Positions 19,946 through 28,823 of a stretch of DNA of 64,000 nucleotides are shown here, piece by piece; position 1 is the first letter of the stretch; the number at the start of each line of letters is the position of its first letter. Location of the stretch: the NCBI GenBank assembly GCA_963780715.1, contig CAWADK010000010.1, positions 1 to 64,000 of the forward strand, given 5' to 3'. Under the pieces are notes generated by a model. That model saw only the letters and a list, made by a program, of their open reading frames with translations. It was not told the origin of the DNA and searched no databases. The stretch is from JALORV01 sp963780715 (GTDB lineage: Bacteria > Pseudomonadota > Gammaproteobacteria > Burkholderiales > Burkholderiaceae_F). The position numbers and the translations under genes are program-made.

Positions 19946-20842
19946 GTGTTTCCTTCCCTTTTACGCACCACCAGCGCCACTCCGATCATCGTGACCAGCA
20001 CGCCGGCCCAGGCGACGGCGCCCAGCCGCTCGCCGAAGACCAGCCACGCGAGCAATGCCGTCATCGCCGGCGTCAGGTACATCAGGCTCGCCACCTGGGT
20101 GGCACGACCGCGCCGGATCATAACCAGCAGCAGTGAAATCGCGACCAGCGACAGCGCGACGATCGACCACACGAGCGCGAGCCAGAACTCGAGCGTTGTG
20201 ATCGACCGCGAGCGTTTCGAACGCCAGCGCAAAGGGCAGCAGCACGACGAACGACGCCCCGAACTGGATGATGCTGCCGGTGCGCAGGTCCACCCCTGCC
20301 CCATGCTTCTTCTGATAGAGCGTGCCCGCCGTGATGCCGACCAGCGCAAGGAGGTTGACGCCCAGCGCCAGCGGACCAACACCCGCCAGCGTCAGCCGGT
20401 CCGACAGCACGAGCCCGATGCCGGCGAGCCCGAGCAGCAAGCCGAGCCACTGCAGGCGCTTCACGCGCTCACCGACCGTGAAGCCGAAGACCGCGGTCAG
20501 CAGCGGCTGGGTACCCACCAGCAGCGAGGACACGCCGGCCGGCATGCCGAGCGCAATGGCCGCCCACACGCCACCCAGGTACGTGGCCTGCAGCAGCACG
20601 CCGACGATGGCAATGTCCAGCCAGGCTCGCCGCGTCCGGGGCCAGGGCGCCCGCGTCAGCCACGCCAGCGGCAGCAGGACCACGATGACGCCTGCGAACC
20701 GGTACAGCAGGAACGTCAGCGGCGGCGCGTGCGGCGCGGCGTACTTCGCAACGATGAAGCCGGTACTCCACAGCAGCACGAAGACGAACGGCATCAGCGC
20801 AAACCAGCGCGCGTCCGAGCCGCCGCCGCGAGCATCAGCCAC
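19942..20842 (-). pseudogene. EamA-family (DMT) transporter with a one-base shift
   Basis: The gene starts at GTG 20842, overlapping the preceding gene's end by 8 bases. It encodes a ten-helix drug/metabolite transporter with FVLLWSTGFIVAKYA in helix 1 and two EamA repeats. Near 20198-20206 the frame breaks in the second repeat after ALAFETLAVD. It continues in another frame as TTLEFWLALVWSIVALSL, through VFGERLGAVAWAGVLV, to a stop at 19942. One extra base explains it. Repaired length is about 300 residues, normal for the family. Substrate is unknown. Its stop overlaps the thioesterase ATG by 4 bases. Confidence 0.78.
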
Positions 20843-21794
20843 GAACGCTCCGCGACCCAGGCGCGCCGACGCGCTGCCGGCGCGCCCACGCGTCGCGCGC
20901 CGCACGCACGGTCTGCAGATGAATCGCCACCGTCATTTCGATGTCGCGTCCGTAGCCGCCGGCCATGGCGATCGCGATCGGCACACCGCGCTGCTCCGCC
21001 AGGTCCAGCACGCGGCGGTCACGCGCCGCCATCCCGTCCAGCGTCAGCGCCAGCTTGCCGAGCCGGTCGTCTTCGTGGGCGTCGGCGCCCGCGAGGTAGA
21101 TGATGAACTGCGGCTCGAAGCGCCGCTGCAATTCCTCCAGTGCCGCGTCGAGCGCGGCCAGGTAGGCGGCATCGGCGGTGCCATCCGGCAGCGCGATGTC
21201 CAGGTCGCTCGCCTGCTTTCGAAACGGGAAGTTGCGCGCGCCGTGCAGCGAGAGCGTGAAGACCGAGGCGTCGCCGGCCAGTATCTGCGCCGTGCCGTCG
21301 CCCTGGTGAACGTCCAGATCGACGATGGCCACGCGCGTCTGGCGGCGCGTGACTGCGAGGTCTGACTGGATCACGCGGGCGGCAATCGCGGCGTCGTTGA
21401 AGACGCAGTAACCCGCACCTCGGTCGTGTTGCGCATGGTGGGTCCCGCCCGCGAGATTGACCGCGACGCCCTCGACGACCGCCGTGCGGCTGGCACCGAT
21501 CGTGGCACCGGCCGAGCGGCGCGAGCGTTCGACCATCGCAGGTGACCAGGGAAAGCCGATGGCGCGCAACTCCGCCGCATCGAGACGGCCGCCCGTGACT
21601 TTGTCGATGTATTCGGGAGCATGGGCGAGCGCAAGCTGGCCCGTGGTTGCAGCGTCCGGTTCCACCAGGCGCACATCCGGCAGTTCTTCCTTGACCCTTT
21701 CCCGCAGGCGACTGTACTTGGCCATCGGAAACCGATGCCCGGCCGGCAGGGGGAGGACAAACTGATCGCTCGTGTAGGCCTTCACCGGCGGCAT
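20835..21794 (-). CDS. Histone deacetylase-family (acetoin utilisation/acetylpolyamine) hydrolase
   Basis: A 319-residue zinc amidohydrolase of the HDAC superfamily. The active-site His pair is H119/H120 in GGTHHA, the zinc ligands D161 and H163 lie in DLDVHQGDG, and the third ligand is in GADAHEDD. Bacterial members remove acetyl groups from polyamines, lysines or small amides; the true substrate is unknown. ATG 21794 is chosen because the family N-terminus (AYTSDQFVLPLP) begins right after it. No strong ribosome binding site is visible. It is the first gene of the minus-strand operon that runs through EamA, thioesterase, nitroreductase and dehydrogenase. Confidence 0.88.
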   Translation of the reverse strand: MPPVKAYTSDQFVLPLPAGHRFPMAKYSRLRERVKEELPDVRLVEPDAATTGQLALAHAPEYIDKVTGGRLDAAELRAIGFPWSPAMVERSRRSAGATIGASRTAVVEGVAVNLAGGTHHAQHDRGAGYCVFNDAAIAARVIQSDLAVTRRQTRVAIVDLDVHQGDGTAQILAGDASVFTLSLHGARNFPFRKQASDLDIALPDGTADAAYLAALDAALEELQRRFEPQFIIYLAGADAHEDDRLGKLALTLDGMAARDRRVLDLAEQRGVPIAIAMAGGYGRDIEMTVAIHLQTVRAARDAWARRQRVGAPGSRSVRG

Positions 21795-21946
21795 TGTAGG
21801 CAGGCGACGGCAGATGCCCTGTCTGCTGCATCGCGATGCCCGACGCCTGCCTTTCGGCCCGGTCGCTGGACCTTGGAAGGGCCAAATCCATGATTTCATG
21901 AAGGCTTCTTCTAGCGAGCGGATCTGCTGCGGCGCACAAAAAGTGC

Positions 21947-21975
21947 TTGACACGAGGCAGAGAGAGGTCGAGAAT
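21947..21975 (+). promoter_or_regulatory. Sigma70-type promoter of phaP
   Basis: TTGACA (21947-21952, perfect -35) is followed after 17 bases by GAGAAT (21970-21975, four of six bases of the -10 consensus). The predicted start of transcription is about 21982, giving a leader of about 94 bases before the phasin ATG at 22076. Confidence 0.65.
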
Positions 21976-21983
21976 TCGCCTTG

Positions 21984-22003
21984 TGCAGCGCAACATAGCT
22001 GCA
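21984..22003. promoter_or_regulatory. Palindromic operator at the phaP transcription start
   Basis: TGCAGC-N8-GCTGCA is a perfect inverted repeat placed exactly where transcription from the upstream promoter should begin. PhaR-type repressors of phasin genes bind TGC-rich inverted sites near the phaP promoter. The site type and position fit, but the match to PhaR is inference. Confidence 0.5.
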
Positions 22004-22075
22004 AGAGAATCCGCCCGCAAGGCAGCCACACCGGTAGCAGCAAATTCAGTCAACGAACCACCTGAGGAGCCTTAC

Positions 22076-22648
22076 ATGTTCACGACCCCCGCCCAAATCA
22101 CCGAACTGCAGAAGAACCAGATGGACGCCGCTTTTGCCCTCGGCCAGACCTTTTTCGACGCGACCGAGCGCCTCGTCGAGCTGAACCTCGCCGCCGCCAA
22201 GGCGACGCTGGAAGAGTCGGTTGAGCGTGTCCAGGCCCTGATGAGCGCCAAGGACGTGCAGGAATTCGTGGCCATGAGCGCCTCGCTGCCGCAGCCGACG
22301 CTCGAGAAGGCCGTCAGCTACTCGCGCACCGTCTATGGCATCGCCAACGGCGCCGGCACGGAACTGTCGCGCATCGTCGAGTCGCAACTGGCCGAGAACA
22401 ACAAGAAGGTCACGCAGCTGATCGACTTCGCCGCCAAGAACGCGCCGGCCGGTTCCGAGCCCGCCGTTGCCGCGCTCAAGAGCGCTGTCGCCGCGGCCAA
22501 CACCGCGTACGACACGTTCACCAAGGCCGCCAAGCAGGCTGTGGACTTCGCCGAGTCGAACGTTGCCGCCGCGACGTCGGCCACGATGAAGGCCGCCGCT
22601 GCCGCCAACGACACGGTCAAGGCCCCGGCCAAGCGCAAAGCCGCCTAA
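22076..22648 (+). CDS. phaP: Phasin, PhaP type
   Basis: A 190-residue major granule-coating protein for polyhydroxyalkanoate. The N-terminal part (FTTPAQITELQKNQMDAAFA, then LVELNLAAAKATLEES) matches the PhaP/TIGR01841 family. The rest is almost entirely amphipathic helix, rich in Ala and Lys, with a tail ending PAKRKAA. Start ATG 22076 has GAGGAG 6-7 bases upstream. It is monocistronic with a clear promoter and operator, which fits the strong, repressor-controlled expression known for phasins. It differs in sequence from the PhaI/PhaF-type phasin at 2.2 kb, so the organism has at least two kinds. Confidence 0.92.
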   Translation: MFTTPAQITELQKNQMDAAFALGQTFFDATERLVELNLAAAKATLEESVERVQALMSAKDVQEFVAMSASLPQPTLEKAVSYSRTVYGIANGAGTELSRIVESQLAENNKKVTQLIDFAAKNAPAGSEPAVAALKSAVAAANTAYDTFTKAAKQAVDFAESNVAAATSATMKAAAAANDTVKAPAKRKAA

Positions 22649-22728
22649 TCAGCGCCCGGATCGCGCGGGAAGCCCAGCTTTCCGCGCCACGGACACGCGC
22701 CCGTCATGGGCGCAGGCTAGAGTCGAAT

Positions 22729-22752
22729 GAAACGGTCAGAAATGACCGTTTC
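22729..22752 (+). terminator. Perfect hairpin with GAAA tetraloop after phaP
   Basis: GAAACGGTCA-GAAA-TGACCGTTTC makes a perfect 10-bp stem capped by a stable GNRA loop, 80 bases after the phaP stop. The U-tract is weak (TCATT), so it may act as the phaP terminator, an mRNA-stabilising end or a protein-binding palindrome. Confidence 0.5.
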
Positions 22753-22832
22753 TCATTGCAGAAGATTCACGTTTCAAACGTCGAGCGACGGAGTAAGGTG
22801 AGTTCTTCGAGTTGCTGGCAATAGTCTCCTTG

Positions 22833-22919
22833 GCACCACCGTTTGGATCCCCCTCCAAACAACTCTGTCTCCTCCAATGTGGTGCTCTTCAAAGCCCGGT
22901 CCATGACCGGGCTTTTTTT
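22833..22919 (+). ncRNA. Candidate small RNA with C/U-rich anti-Shine-Dalgarno segments
   Basis: In the 360-bp gene-free space between phaP and a convergent gene, this stretch folds into nested stems. The outer stem is GCACCAC (22833-22839) with GTGGTGC (22879-22885). The inner one is GTTTGGA (22841-22847) with TCCAAAC (22854-22860) around a TCCCCC loop. The single-stranded linker 22861-22878 contains TCTCCTCC, complementary to ribosome binding sites. A perfect terminator follows. The 5' end is not fixed and may lie somewhat upstream. No known RNA family is recognised. Confidence 0.45.
22891..22919 (+). terminator. Strong Rho-independent terminator
   Basis: AAAGCCCGGTC-CAT-GACCGGGCTTT is an 11-bp perfect stem followed by a run of T to 22919. 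It lies 240 bases after the phaP stop, too far to be its simple terminator, and has no T-run on the other strand, so it likely ends a separate short transcript. Confidence 0.88.
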
Positions 22920-23009
22920 GCCTCTCACTCCCTACCCGCATTGAATGAAGCCGCGACGACGGGGCGTGCTGCCTCACAACCGTGCGTCACAGCGCTGCAC
23001 GGCCTCGAG

Positions 23010-24272
23010 CTACCGCAGATTGCCCGTGTGACCCAGTGAGTAGCGGCCGGGCTGCGGCCACACGGTAAGGCCATGCGGCTCCCGGCCCACCGGAATGATC
23101 TTCACGTCGCCATTGGTGGTGTCGAATACGTACACCACATGGTCGTAACGGCCCGACAGCCACAGCCACCGACCGTCGGCACTGACGTTGCCCATGTCCG
23201 GGCTGCCGCCACCGGGGATCATCCAGGTTGTCTCGACCTTGCGCGTCGCGAAGTCGATCACCGACACGCCGCCCTTGCCCTTGGCCGGGCCGTGGATCTT
23301 GTTCGAGCCGCGATTGGCGACGTACAGCTTCTTGCCGTCGCGGCTCGGATACAGGCCGTGCGTGCCCTTGCCGGTTTCGATGAAGCCGACCTGGCGGAAT
23401 TTTTCGCCGTCGACCACGTGCACACCGTCCGCCATCATGTCGGCGATGTAAAAGAGCTTGCCATCCGGTGAGGCGCGGATGTCCTGCGGCATGCCCTTCC
23501 AGGTCGTGCAGATCTCCTGATCGACGCCGTCGGGTCCCTTGACGATCTTGATCGGGCGGCCGGGCTGGATCACCTGCGTGTATCCCAGCACCTTGCGGTT
23601 CACGAGGTCGATCTTGGCCACGGTGCCGGCGAATTCGCACGTGAAGATCGCGAACTTGCCGTCGATCGAGAAGTCGGCGTGGTTGATGCCGGCGCACTGC
23701 GGGACGGCGAGCGAGTACTGCAGCTTCATCGTCACAGGGTCGCGAAAGTCGAGTCGCTTCAGCGCCTCGGCCACGATGATCGCGGACTTGCCGTCGGGCG
23801 AGAAGTACACGTTGTACGGGTCGTCGACGGGGATCGGCTTGCCGGGTTTGCCGGTTTTGGGATCGACGGGCGTCAGGCTGCCCTTGGTCGTGTTCTCGGC
23901 GTTGTTCGCCACCCACAGCGTGCGCAGGTCCCACGACGGCACGACGTGCTGCGGGTTGAGTCCCACCTTGAACTTGTCGACCACCGTGAACGTCGCTGGA
24001 TCGATCACGTAGACGTCGTTCGACTGCACGTGCGGGACGTACACGCGCGGCAGGTCCTTCGCGACCGCCGGACTCAGCTTGGCGGCCGTGGTCTCGCTGT
24101 AGAGATTCATCGGATCGGCGACTGGCGGCATGCCTGGCACGGTCGTTATGGCGGGCGCCGAGGGAGTTGCCGCCGGCGCCTGCGCCGGAGCCTGCGCGAC
24201 GCTGATCGTGGAGAACGCCAAGGCCAGCGGCAACGCGAAAGGCAGGTAACGAGCGCGAACTGTGAAGGTCAC
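23010..24272 (-). CDS. Secreted YVTN-type beta-propeller protein
   Basis: A 420-residue exported protein. A signal peptide covers about residues 1-26 (ends ISVAQA), then a Pro/Ala-rich linker to about 50. The rest is a series of roughly 45-residue propeller blades with motifs such as VYVIDPATFTVVDKFKVG, VYFSPDGKSAIIVA, IRASPDGKLFYIADMMADG, LYPSRDGKKLYVANRGSN and VSADGRWLWLSGRYD. Such propellers bind partners or carry cofactors in the periplasm; no catalytic group can be named. The start is ATG 24272. It is convergent with the phaP/small-RNA region and in line with the creatininase-like gene upstream, 53 bases away. Confidence 0.8.
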   Translation of the reverse strand: MTFTVRARYLPFALPLALAFSTISVAQAPAQAPAATPSAPAITTVPGMPPVADPMNLYSETTAAKLSPAVAKDLPRVYVPHVQSNDVYVIDPATFTVVDKFKVGLNPQHVVPSWDLRTLWVANNAENTTKGSLTPVDPKTGKPGKPIPVDDPYNVYFSPDGKSAIIVAEALKRLDFRDPVTMKLQYSLAVPQCAGINHADFSIDGKFAIFTCEFAGTVAKIDLVNRKVLGYTQVIQPGRPIKIVKGPDGVDQEICTTWKGMPQDIRASPDGKLFYIADMMADGVHVVDGEKFRQVGFIETGKGTHGLYPSRDGKKLYVANRGSNKIHGPAKGKGGVSVIDFATRKVETTWMIPGGGSPDMGNVSADGRWLWLSGRYDHVVYVFDTTNGDVKIIPVGREPHGLTVWPQPGRYSLGHTGNLR

Positions 24273-24325
24273 GAAAACTCCTGAAGTTGCAGATCCGGAA
24301 TGCTGAACGTTCGAGGCATGCGGGG

Positions 24326-25151
24326 CTACCGGGGACCGATCGCCTTGCGGATGGCCGCGACGGACTGGGACACGATGATATCGACACCCGCAATGCCAAG
24401 CTCGGCGGTGGCGCGGCGGGGATCACCCGAAACACCGGGCAGCGGCGGCGCAATTTGCGCGGCCTGCTGCGGTTCTGCGCGCACGAGCCCCGGGGCGACT
24501 GCCAGCGCGAGTGAGGTGTCGGCGAGCCCGGCATGGATGCCGATCTCGGCATCGCTGTAGCCGCGCTGCCTGAGGGTCCCGGCAAAGCCCGTTGTTGCCG
24601 CCCGGTAGTACTCGACGATGGCGACCACGTGGACCGAACTGCCCGCCCATTCGCGTCCAAGTTGTCGGGCCACGGTCTCGTTGTCCTTCTGGTAATCGCC
24701 GCTGTCGCCGAGGAACACGATGTTTTGGAAGCCGGCAAGCCGGAAGCTGCGCGCTGCGGACTCGAGCACCTTTCGGTACACGTCGCGCGGGCACCGTGAT
24801 CGTTCCCGGGTAACGCATGTGCCCCGTCGGCGGGTTGACACTGCCTTCGGGCACATAGGCGATGACGGGGGCCACCAGCGCATTGCCGAGCTCACGCGCA
24901 ATCTTGCCGGCCAGCACCTTCACGCGCACGTTGTGCTTGCCGAGCACCATGTGCGGACCGTTCTGCTCGGTGCCGCCAATCGGCACGAGGACCGTGGTCT
25001 TGCCGGCGCGGATCGCGGCAGCGAGTTCCGGCGAGGTCAGCTCCTCGAGGAACAAGCTGGCCGGCGGCTGTGCGAACGCCGACGCCGACGCGACCAGCAA
25101 CACTGCGGTGACCAAACACGACTTCAGCGGGCGCATCGGCGCAATTTGCAT
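24326..25151 (-). pseudogene. Creatininase-family protein with a one-base insertion
   Basis: From ATG 25151 (or 25136) the frame encodes a signal peptide ending SASAFAQ and the start of a creatininase-fold amidohydrolase, VPIGGTEQNGPHMVLGKHN. In a GGG run at 24789-24791 an extra base breaks the frame after GTITVP. The rest (RDVYRKVLESAARSF to the end at 24326) reads on in another frame. Repaired length is about 274 residues. The metal-binding motifs differ from the classical family: GKHN replaces the usual D-x-D segment and GDSGD replaces the usual NGHGGN, so activity may differ. It sits between the beta-propeller and the MoCF gene on the same strand. Confidence 0.72.
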
Positions 25152-25163
25152 GGCGTCACAGCA

Positions 25164-25973
25164 TCAGCCCAGGCTGCTGAATTCGGCTCCGAGCGCCGCC
25201 ACTCCCGCTCGCATCGCTTCGTAGGCGGCGTCAACCGAGGCTGACGTCCCCTTCACGCCCAGTTCGATATGGCGCCGCGCGACGCGGCCGTCAGATCCGT
25301 CTCCAACCGAGGGCAGGCTGAACGCCTTGACGTCGGCGAAGCGCCGCTCGATGTCCTGCATCAACGGAACGATCGCGGACTCCGCCGTTTCGAATACCAG
25401 CATCGAACGCTCGGCCAGGACGCCCGAACCGAAAGCGTCGCGGTAGTGCTGGTCCAGCACCCACTCGATCATCGGCCACGCCATCACCGGAAAGCCGGGA
25501 AGGAACCAGTGCTGCCGAATCGAGAATCCGGGAATCCGGTTGAAGGAGTTCGGAATGATGGCCGAGCCGACCGGAAACTCGCCCATGGTCAGCCGCTGTC
25601 GGTTCTCCGGCAGTGTCATGTCGGCGCTGCCGCGCCCTTCGCGCGCCATGTCGGCACAGCGCTGCGTGATCAGTTGCGCCGCCTCGGGGTGAAGCGCCAG
25701 GGGAACACCCAATGCCGCCGCGGCGGCGTGTCGCGTGTGGTCGTCTGGTGTGGAGCCTATGCCACCACAACTGAAAACGACGTCTCCACTGTCGAACGTG
25801 CGCCGGTAGAGGTCCACCTGGGCTGCCCGATCGTCACCGGCGTAGTGCGCCCAGGCCAGCGCCAGACCGCGCGCCCCAAGCAAGGAGATGACCTTCGCCA
25901 GATGCTTGTCTTCGCGCTTGCCCGAGAGAATCTCGTCGCCGACGATGACGAGCCCGAAGCGACGCGCGCTCAT
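25164..25973 (-). CDS. MoCF-domain (CinA N-terminal-like) protein
   Basis: A 269-residue protein with a molybdopterin-binding fold: GLVIVGDEILSGKREDKH at the N-terminus and FSCGGIGSTPDDHTRHA near residues 67-83 are the conserved nucleotide-binding parts. This is the domain shared by MoaB, MoeA and the first half of CinA. The C-terminal amidase domain of CinA is absent, so this is the short stand-alone form often annotated as competence/damage-inducible protein A. Exact role is unknown; pyrophosphatase or ADP-ribose activity is known for CinA relatives. ATG 25973 is used. It ends 12 bases before the creatininase-like gene. Confidence 0.82.
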   Translation of the reverse strand: MSARRFGLVIVGDEILSGKREDKHLAKVISLLGARGLALAWAHYAGDDRAAQVDLYRRTFDSGDVVFSCGGIGSTPDDHTRHAAAAALGVPLALHPEAAQLITQRCADMAREGRGSADMTLPENRQRLTMGEFPVGSAIIPNSFNRIPGFSIRQHWFLPGFPVMAWPMIEWVLDQHYRDAFGSGVLAERSMLVFETAESAIVPLMQDIERRFADVKAFSLPSVGDGSDGRVARRHIELGVKGTSASVDAAYEAMRAGVAALGAEFSSLG

Positions 25974-26296
25974 GGTCGACCCATCGCAGCGGCCGCCCCG
26001 TGCCACCGGAACGGGCGGCCCGGCCCCCGCGCCCCCGACCTGCAATCGTGCATCGCGTTCCGCTCCTTCGTGAGCAACCTTGCCGCAACCTGAAATCTTA
26101 AAGGACTGGCGGGGGCGCGCCGCGACGGAAAAAGGGGAACAGCGCGCACCTGTTTGTCTCTCCTCCTGCGCACATGTCATGCAACTTGTATGAACGCGGC
26201 ACGTCATAGGGATGATCTTGTGCGCGCGATCGGTTGTGCTTAAATGCAAGCACAGCGTGTTGACTCGCACCTGTCGCCGACCACCGGAGGAAGAAG
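25974..26296. promoter_or_regulatory. Divergent intergenic region with inverted repeat 26235-26254
   Basis: This 323-bp gap separates two divergent genes. TGTGCTT-AAATGC-AAGCACA (26235-26254) is a perfect 7-bp inverted repeat 42 bases before the lipoprotein ATG. It could be an operator or an mRNA hairpin. No other feature is convincing, and no promoter hexamers could be fixed. Confidence 0.4.
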
Positions 26297-26900
26297 ATGG
26301 CATCGAGCATTCGCCCAGCTGCCTTATCGATCGTCGCGGCGGCGCTGCTCGCCGCGTGCGCCGCGCCCGAGAAGCCCGCGGCGACACCGGCGGTCGCTGC
26401 CGTGGCGAACGAGGCCCCTGCAGGCCGTGGCCAAGTCTCCCGCGCTGGAGGTGGTTTCGGCGCAGTTCGGCGTGTTCGGCGCCGATCAGGCCGGCCGGCG
26501 CATTCTCTACGAGACCGACAAGTTCCCGGCCGTCATCGCGGCCCCGTATGGCTGGTACATCGTCTTCAAGACGAGCAAGCCGACCGTCATCTGGCGCGAG
26601 GAGTTCGAGCTGCCCGAACCTCCACCGACGTGGGGCCCGGGCGAAGCGATGGGCATCTACACGATTTCGCCCGACCGCAAGACGGCCGTGACCGAGCGCA
26701 TCATTCCGACCCGCCTTGGATTCATCGCCAACGAGTGGCGCTACGCGCCCGGTGACCCCGTCGGTGCGCACAAGATGCGCGTCTACATCGATGGTCAGTT
26801 GATCCGGGAGTTCGCGTTCGACATCGAAATGGGCCCGAAGGATGAGCCTGCGCCCTCGCGCAACCCGCATCGTGGCGGCGGCACCGGATCGAAGACCTGA
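26297..26900 (+). pseudogene. Lipoprotein of unknown function with a one-base insertion
   Basis: ATG 26297 has an excellent GGAGGAAGAAG site. The first 40 residues are a lipoprotein signal with lipobox LLAAC (Cys at about 21) and a Pro/Ala linker. In the CCCC run at 26415-26418 one extra C shifts the frame. The mature part (LQAVAKSPALEVVSAQFGV to the stop at 26900) is in the next frame. Repaired length is about 200 residues. The mature domain contains YGWYIVFKTSKPTVIWREEF and IIPTRLGFIANEWRYAPGD; no family is recognised. Its end overlaps the next gene by 59 bases. Confidence 0.65.
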
Positions 26901-27813
26901 GCGGCGTCCGCTCGCGACGCTCGCATTCGCGGCGCTGCTGACTTCTGCCGCGGCGGCAACTGCCGACGGTGGCATCGACGACTACTGGGAGTACGACAAC
27001 CCTGCCGCCAGCGAGCAGCGCTTTCGCGCCGCGCTCGGCAGCGGCGACCGCAATCGCGACCTCGAATTGCAGACCCAGATCGCACGCACGTATTCCCTGC
27101 GGCGCCGCTTCGACGAAGCCCATCGCATCCTGGACCAGGTGCAGCCCGCACTCGGGGACTCCAGCGCGCGCGTCCGCTCGCGCTACCTGCTCGAACGCGG
27201 TCGCACGCTGCGCTCGGCCGGCGACAAGTCAGCGGCGCAACCTCTCTTCCTGCAGGCCTACGAGGTCGCGCGCACCGCCGGTGAAACCGGCCTCGCCGTC
27301 GACGCCGCGCATATGCTGGCTCTGGTCACTTCCGCGGCCGCAGCCGCCGGCTGGACCGACACCGGCATCACGCTGGCCCGCGCTTCGAACGACCCCAAGG
27401 CGCGCGCCCTGCTCCCGGCCCTGCTGAACAACCACGCCTGGAACCTGCACGACGCCGGCCGCTTCGACGACGCGCTCCCGGTGTTCATCGAAGCCGAGAC
27501 TGCGTGGCATGCCACGGGCAAACAGCCCCAAGGTCGCATCGCGACCTGGTCGGTGGCCCGTTGCCTGCGCTCGCTCGGCCGCTACAACGATGCACTCGCG
27601 CTGCAACGAAGGCTGGAGACAGAGTGGTCGGCAAGCGGCGGCAGCGACGGCTACGTCTTCGAGGAGATCGCCGAGAATCTCGACGCACTGGGGCGGCCCG
27701 ACGAGGCAAGACCGTACTTTGCCCGGGCCGCGCGGGAACTCGGCAAGGATCCGATCTTTTCGCGCGGTGAGCCGGCCCGCCTGCAGCGCCTGATCGACCG
27801 CGGCGCACGCTGA
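26842..27813 (+). CDS. Exported TPR-like repeat protein
   Basis: A 323-residue protein whose N-terminus has a basic stretch, then a hydrophobic segment and an Ala-rich cleavage region ending at about residue 42 (AAAATADG), so it is probably exported. The rest is a chain of helical hairpins of TPR type (for example RFDEAHRILDQVQPALGD, GRFDDALPVFIEAETAWHAT, GRYNDALALQRRLETEW, GRPDEARPYFARAARELG). It likely acts as a binding scaffold. ATG 26842 lies inside the lipoprotein gene; AAGG directly upstream is a weak site. A later start would remove the signal segment. Confidence 0.65.
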   Translation: MSLRPRATRIVAAAPDRRPERRPLATLAFAALLTSAAAATADGGIDDYWEYDNPAASEQRFRAALGSGDRNRDLELQTQIARTYSLRRRFDEAHRILDQVQPALGDSSARVRSRYLLERGRTLRSAGDKSAAQPLFLQAYEVARTAGETGLAVDAAHMLALVTSAAAAAGWTDTGITLARASNDPKARALLPALLNNHAWNLHDAGRFDDALPVFIEAETAWHATGKQPQGRIATWSVARCLRSLGRYNDALALQRRLETEWSASGGSDGYVFEEIAENLDALGRPDEARPYFARAARELGKDPIFSRGEPARLQRLIDRGAR

Positions 27814-27871
27814 CGGCCACCGCATCCCCGGCTACGCTGGGACCCTGTTCGGTCCGGCCAAGGAGATCGCT

Positions 27872-28702
27872 ATGAGCGATGCGAAGGCAATCGCGGATCA
27901 CTGGGACCAGGGTGACATCTACAGCCGCATCGTGTCGGTGCTGCAGCGGATGTCGAAACCGCTCGACCGCCTGACGATCGAAGACCTCGCTCCGGTCGAT
28001 CACTTCCATGCACGTGGCTTTCCGGCGACCGTGGAGCTGGCGGACCGGCTGCCGATCCGGGCCGGCCACCATGTCGTCGACATCGGCTGCGGGCTCGGCG
28101 GTCCTGCCCGTTACATCGCACGGCGCTTCGGCTGCACCGCTAGCGGCCTCGACATCACGCCGTCGTTTGTCGAGGCAGCCAACAGGCTCACGGCGCTGCT
28201 GCGGATGGAGCAGCAGGTCAAGGTTGAACTGGGCGACGGTCAGCAACTGCCCTACGCGGATGCGACTTTCGACGGCGGCTATACGCAGCATGTGACGATG
28301 AACGTGTCCGACCGCACGCGTTTCTTCGGCGAGGCGTTCCGCGTCCTGAAGCCCGGCGGCTTCTTCGCTCTGACCGAACACGCGCTCGGCCCGACCGGCC
28401 ATCCCCATCATCCCGTGCCCTGGTCGGAGGACGGCAGCGGTTCCTGGCTTGTCACGCCGGACGAAACCGAGGCTTACCTGCGCGCCGCCGGGTTCGAGGC
28501 GATTATTGTCGAACACACGGGTCCCAAGTACGCGGCGGGCTACCAGGCCGCCATCGAGAAGGCGGAACAAGGCGCCCTCCCGCCGTTGGGCCTTCATCTC
28601 CTGCTCGGCAACTCCGCGCTGCAGAAGACCCGGAACGCGGCGCGGAACATCATGGAAGGCCGCACTGACCCGATCCAGGTCGTGTGCCGCAAACCGAACT
28701 GA
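27872..28702 (+). CDS. SAM-dependent methyltransferase (class I, UbiE/sarcosine-type)
   Basis: A 276-residue class I methyltransferase. Motif I is VVDIGCGLGG at residues 68-77, the acidic motif II is GLDITPSF near 93-100, and motif III/post-motif is FRVLKPGGFFALTEH near 160. The layout resembles small-molecule methyltransferases such as the sarcosine/dimethylglycine and UbiE/sterol groups, but the substrate cannot be told. The start at ATG 27872 has AAGGAGA upstream. It ends 121 bases before the convergent helicase gene and follows the TPR gene by 58 bases. Confidence 0.85.
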   Translation: MSDAKAIADHWDQGDIYSRIVSVLQRMSKPLDRLTIEDLAPVDHFHARGFPATVELADRLPIRAGHHVVDIGCGLGGPARYIARRFGCTASGLDITPSFVEAANRLTALLRMEQQVKVELGDGQQLPYADATFDGGYTQHVTMNVSDRTRFFGEAFRVLKPGGFFALTEHALGPTGHPHHPVPWSEDGSGSWLVTPDETEAYLRAAGFEAIIVEHTGPKYAAGYQAAIEKAEQGALPPLGLHLLLGNSALQKTRNAARNIMEGRTDPIQVVCRKPN

Positions 28703-28823
28703 ACACGGCTGCCGATCGCAATGTTCCACCCGCGGTTCGGCGAGGCGCGCGCAGCGCATCGCCGCTCCGCGTCCAACGGTTCCTCGCACCGGCGCAAAGT
28801 CGCCCTGGGCTGCTTCGACCCGG

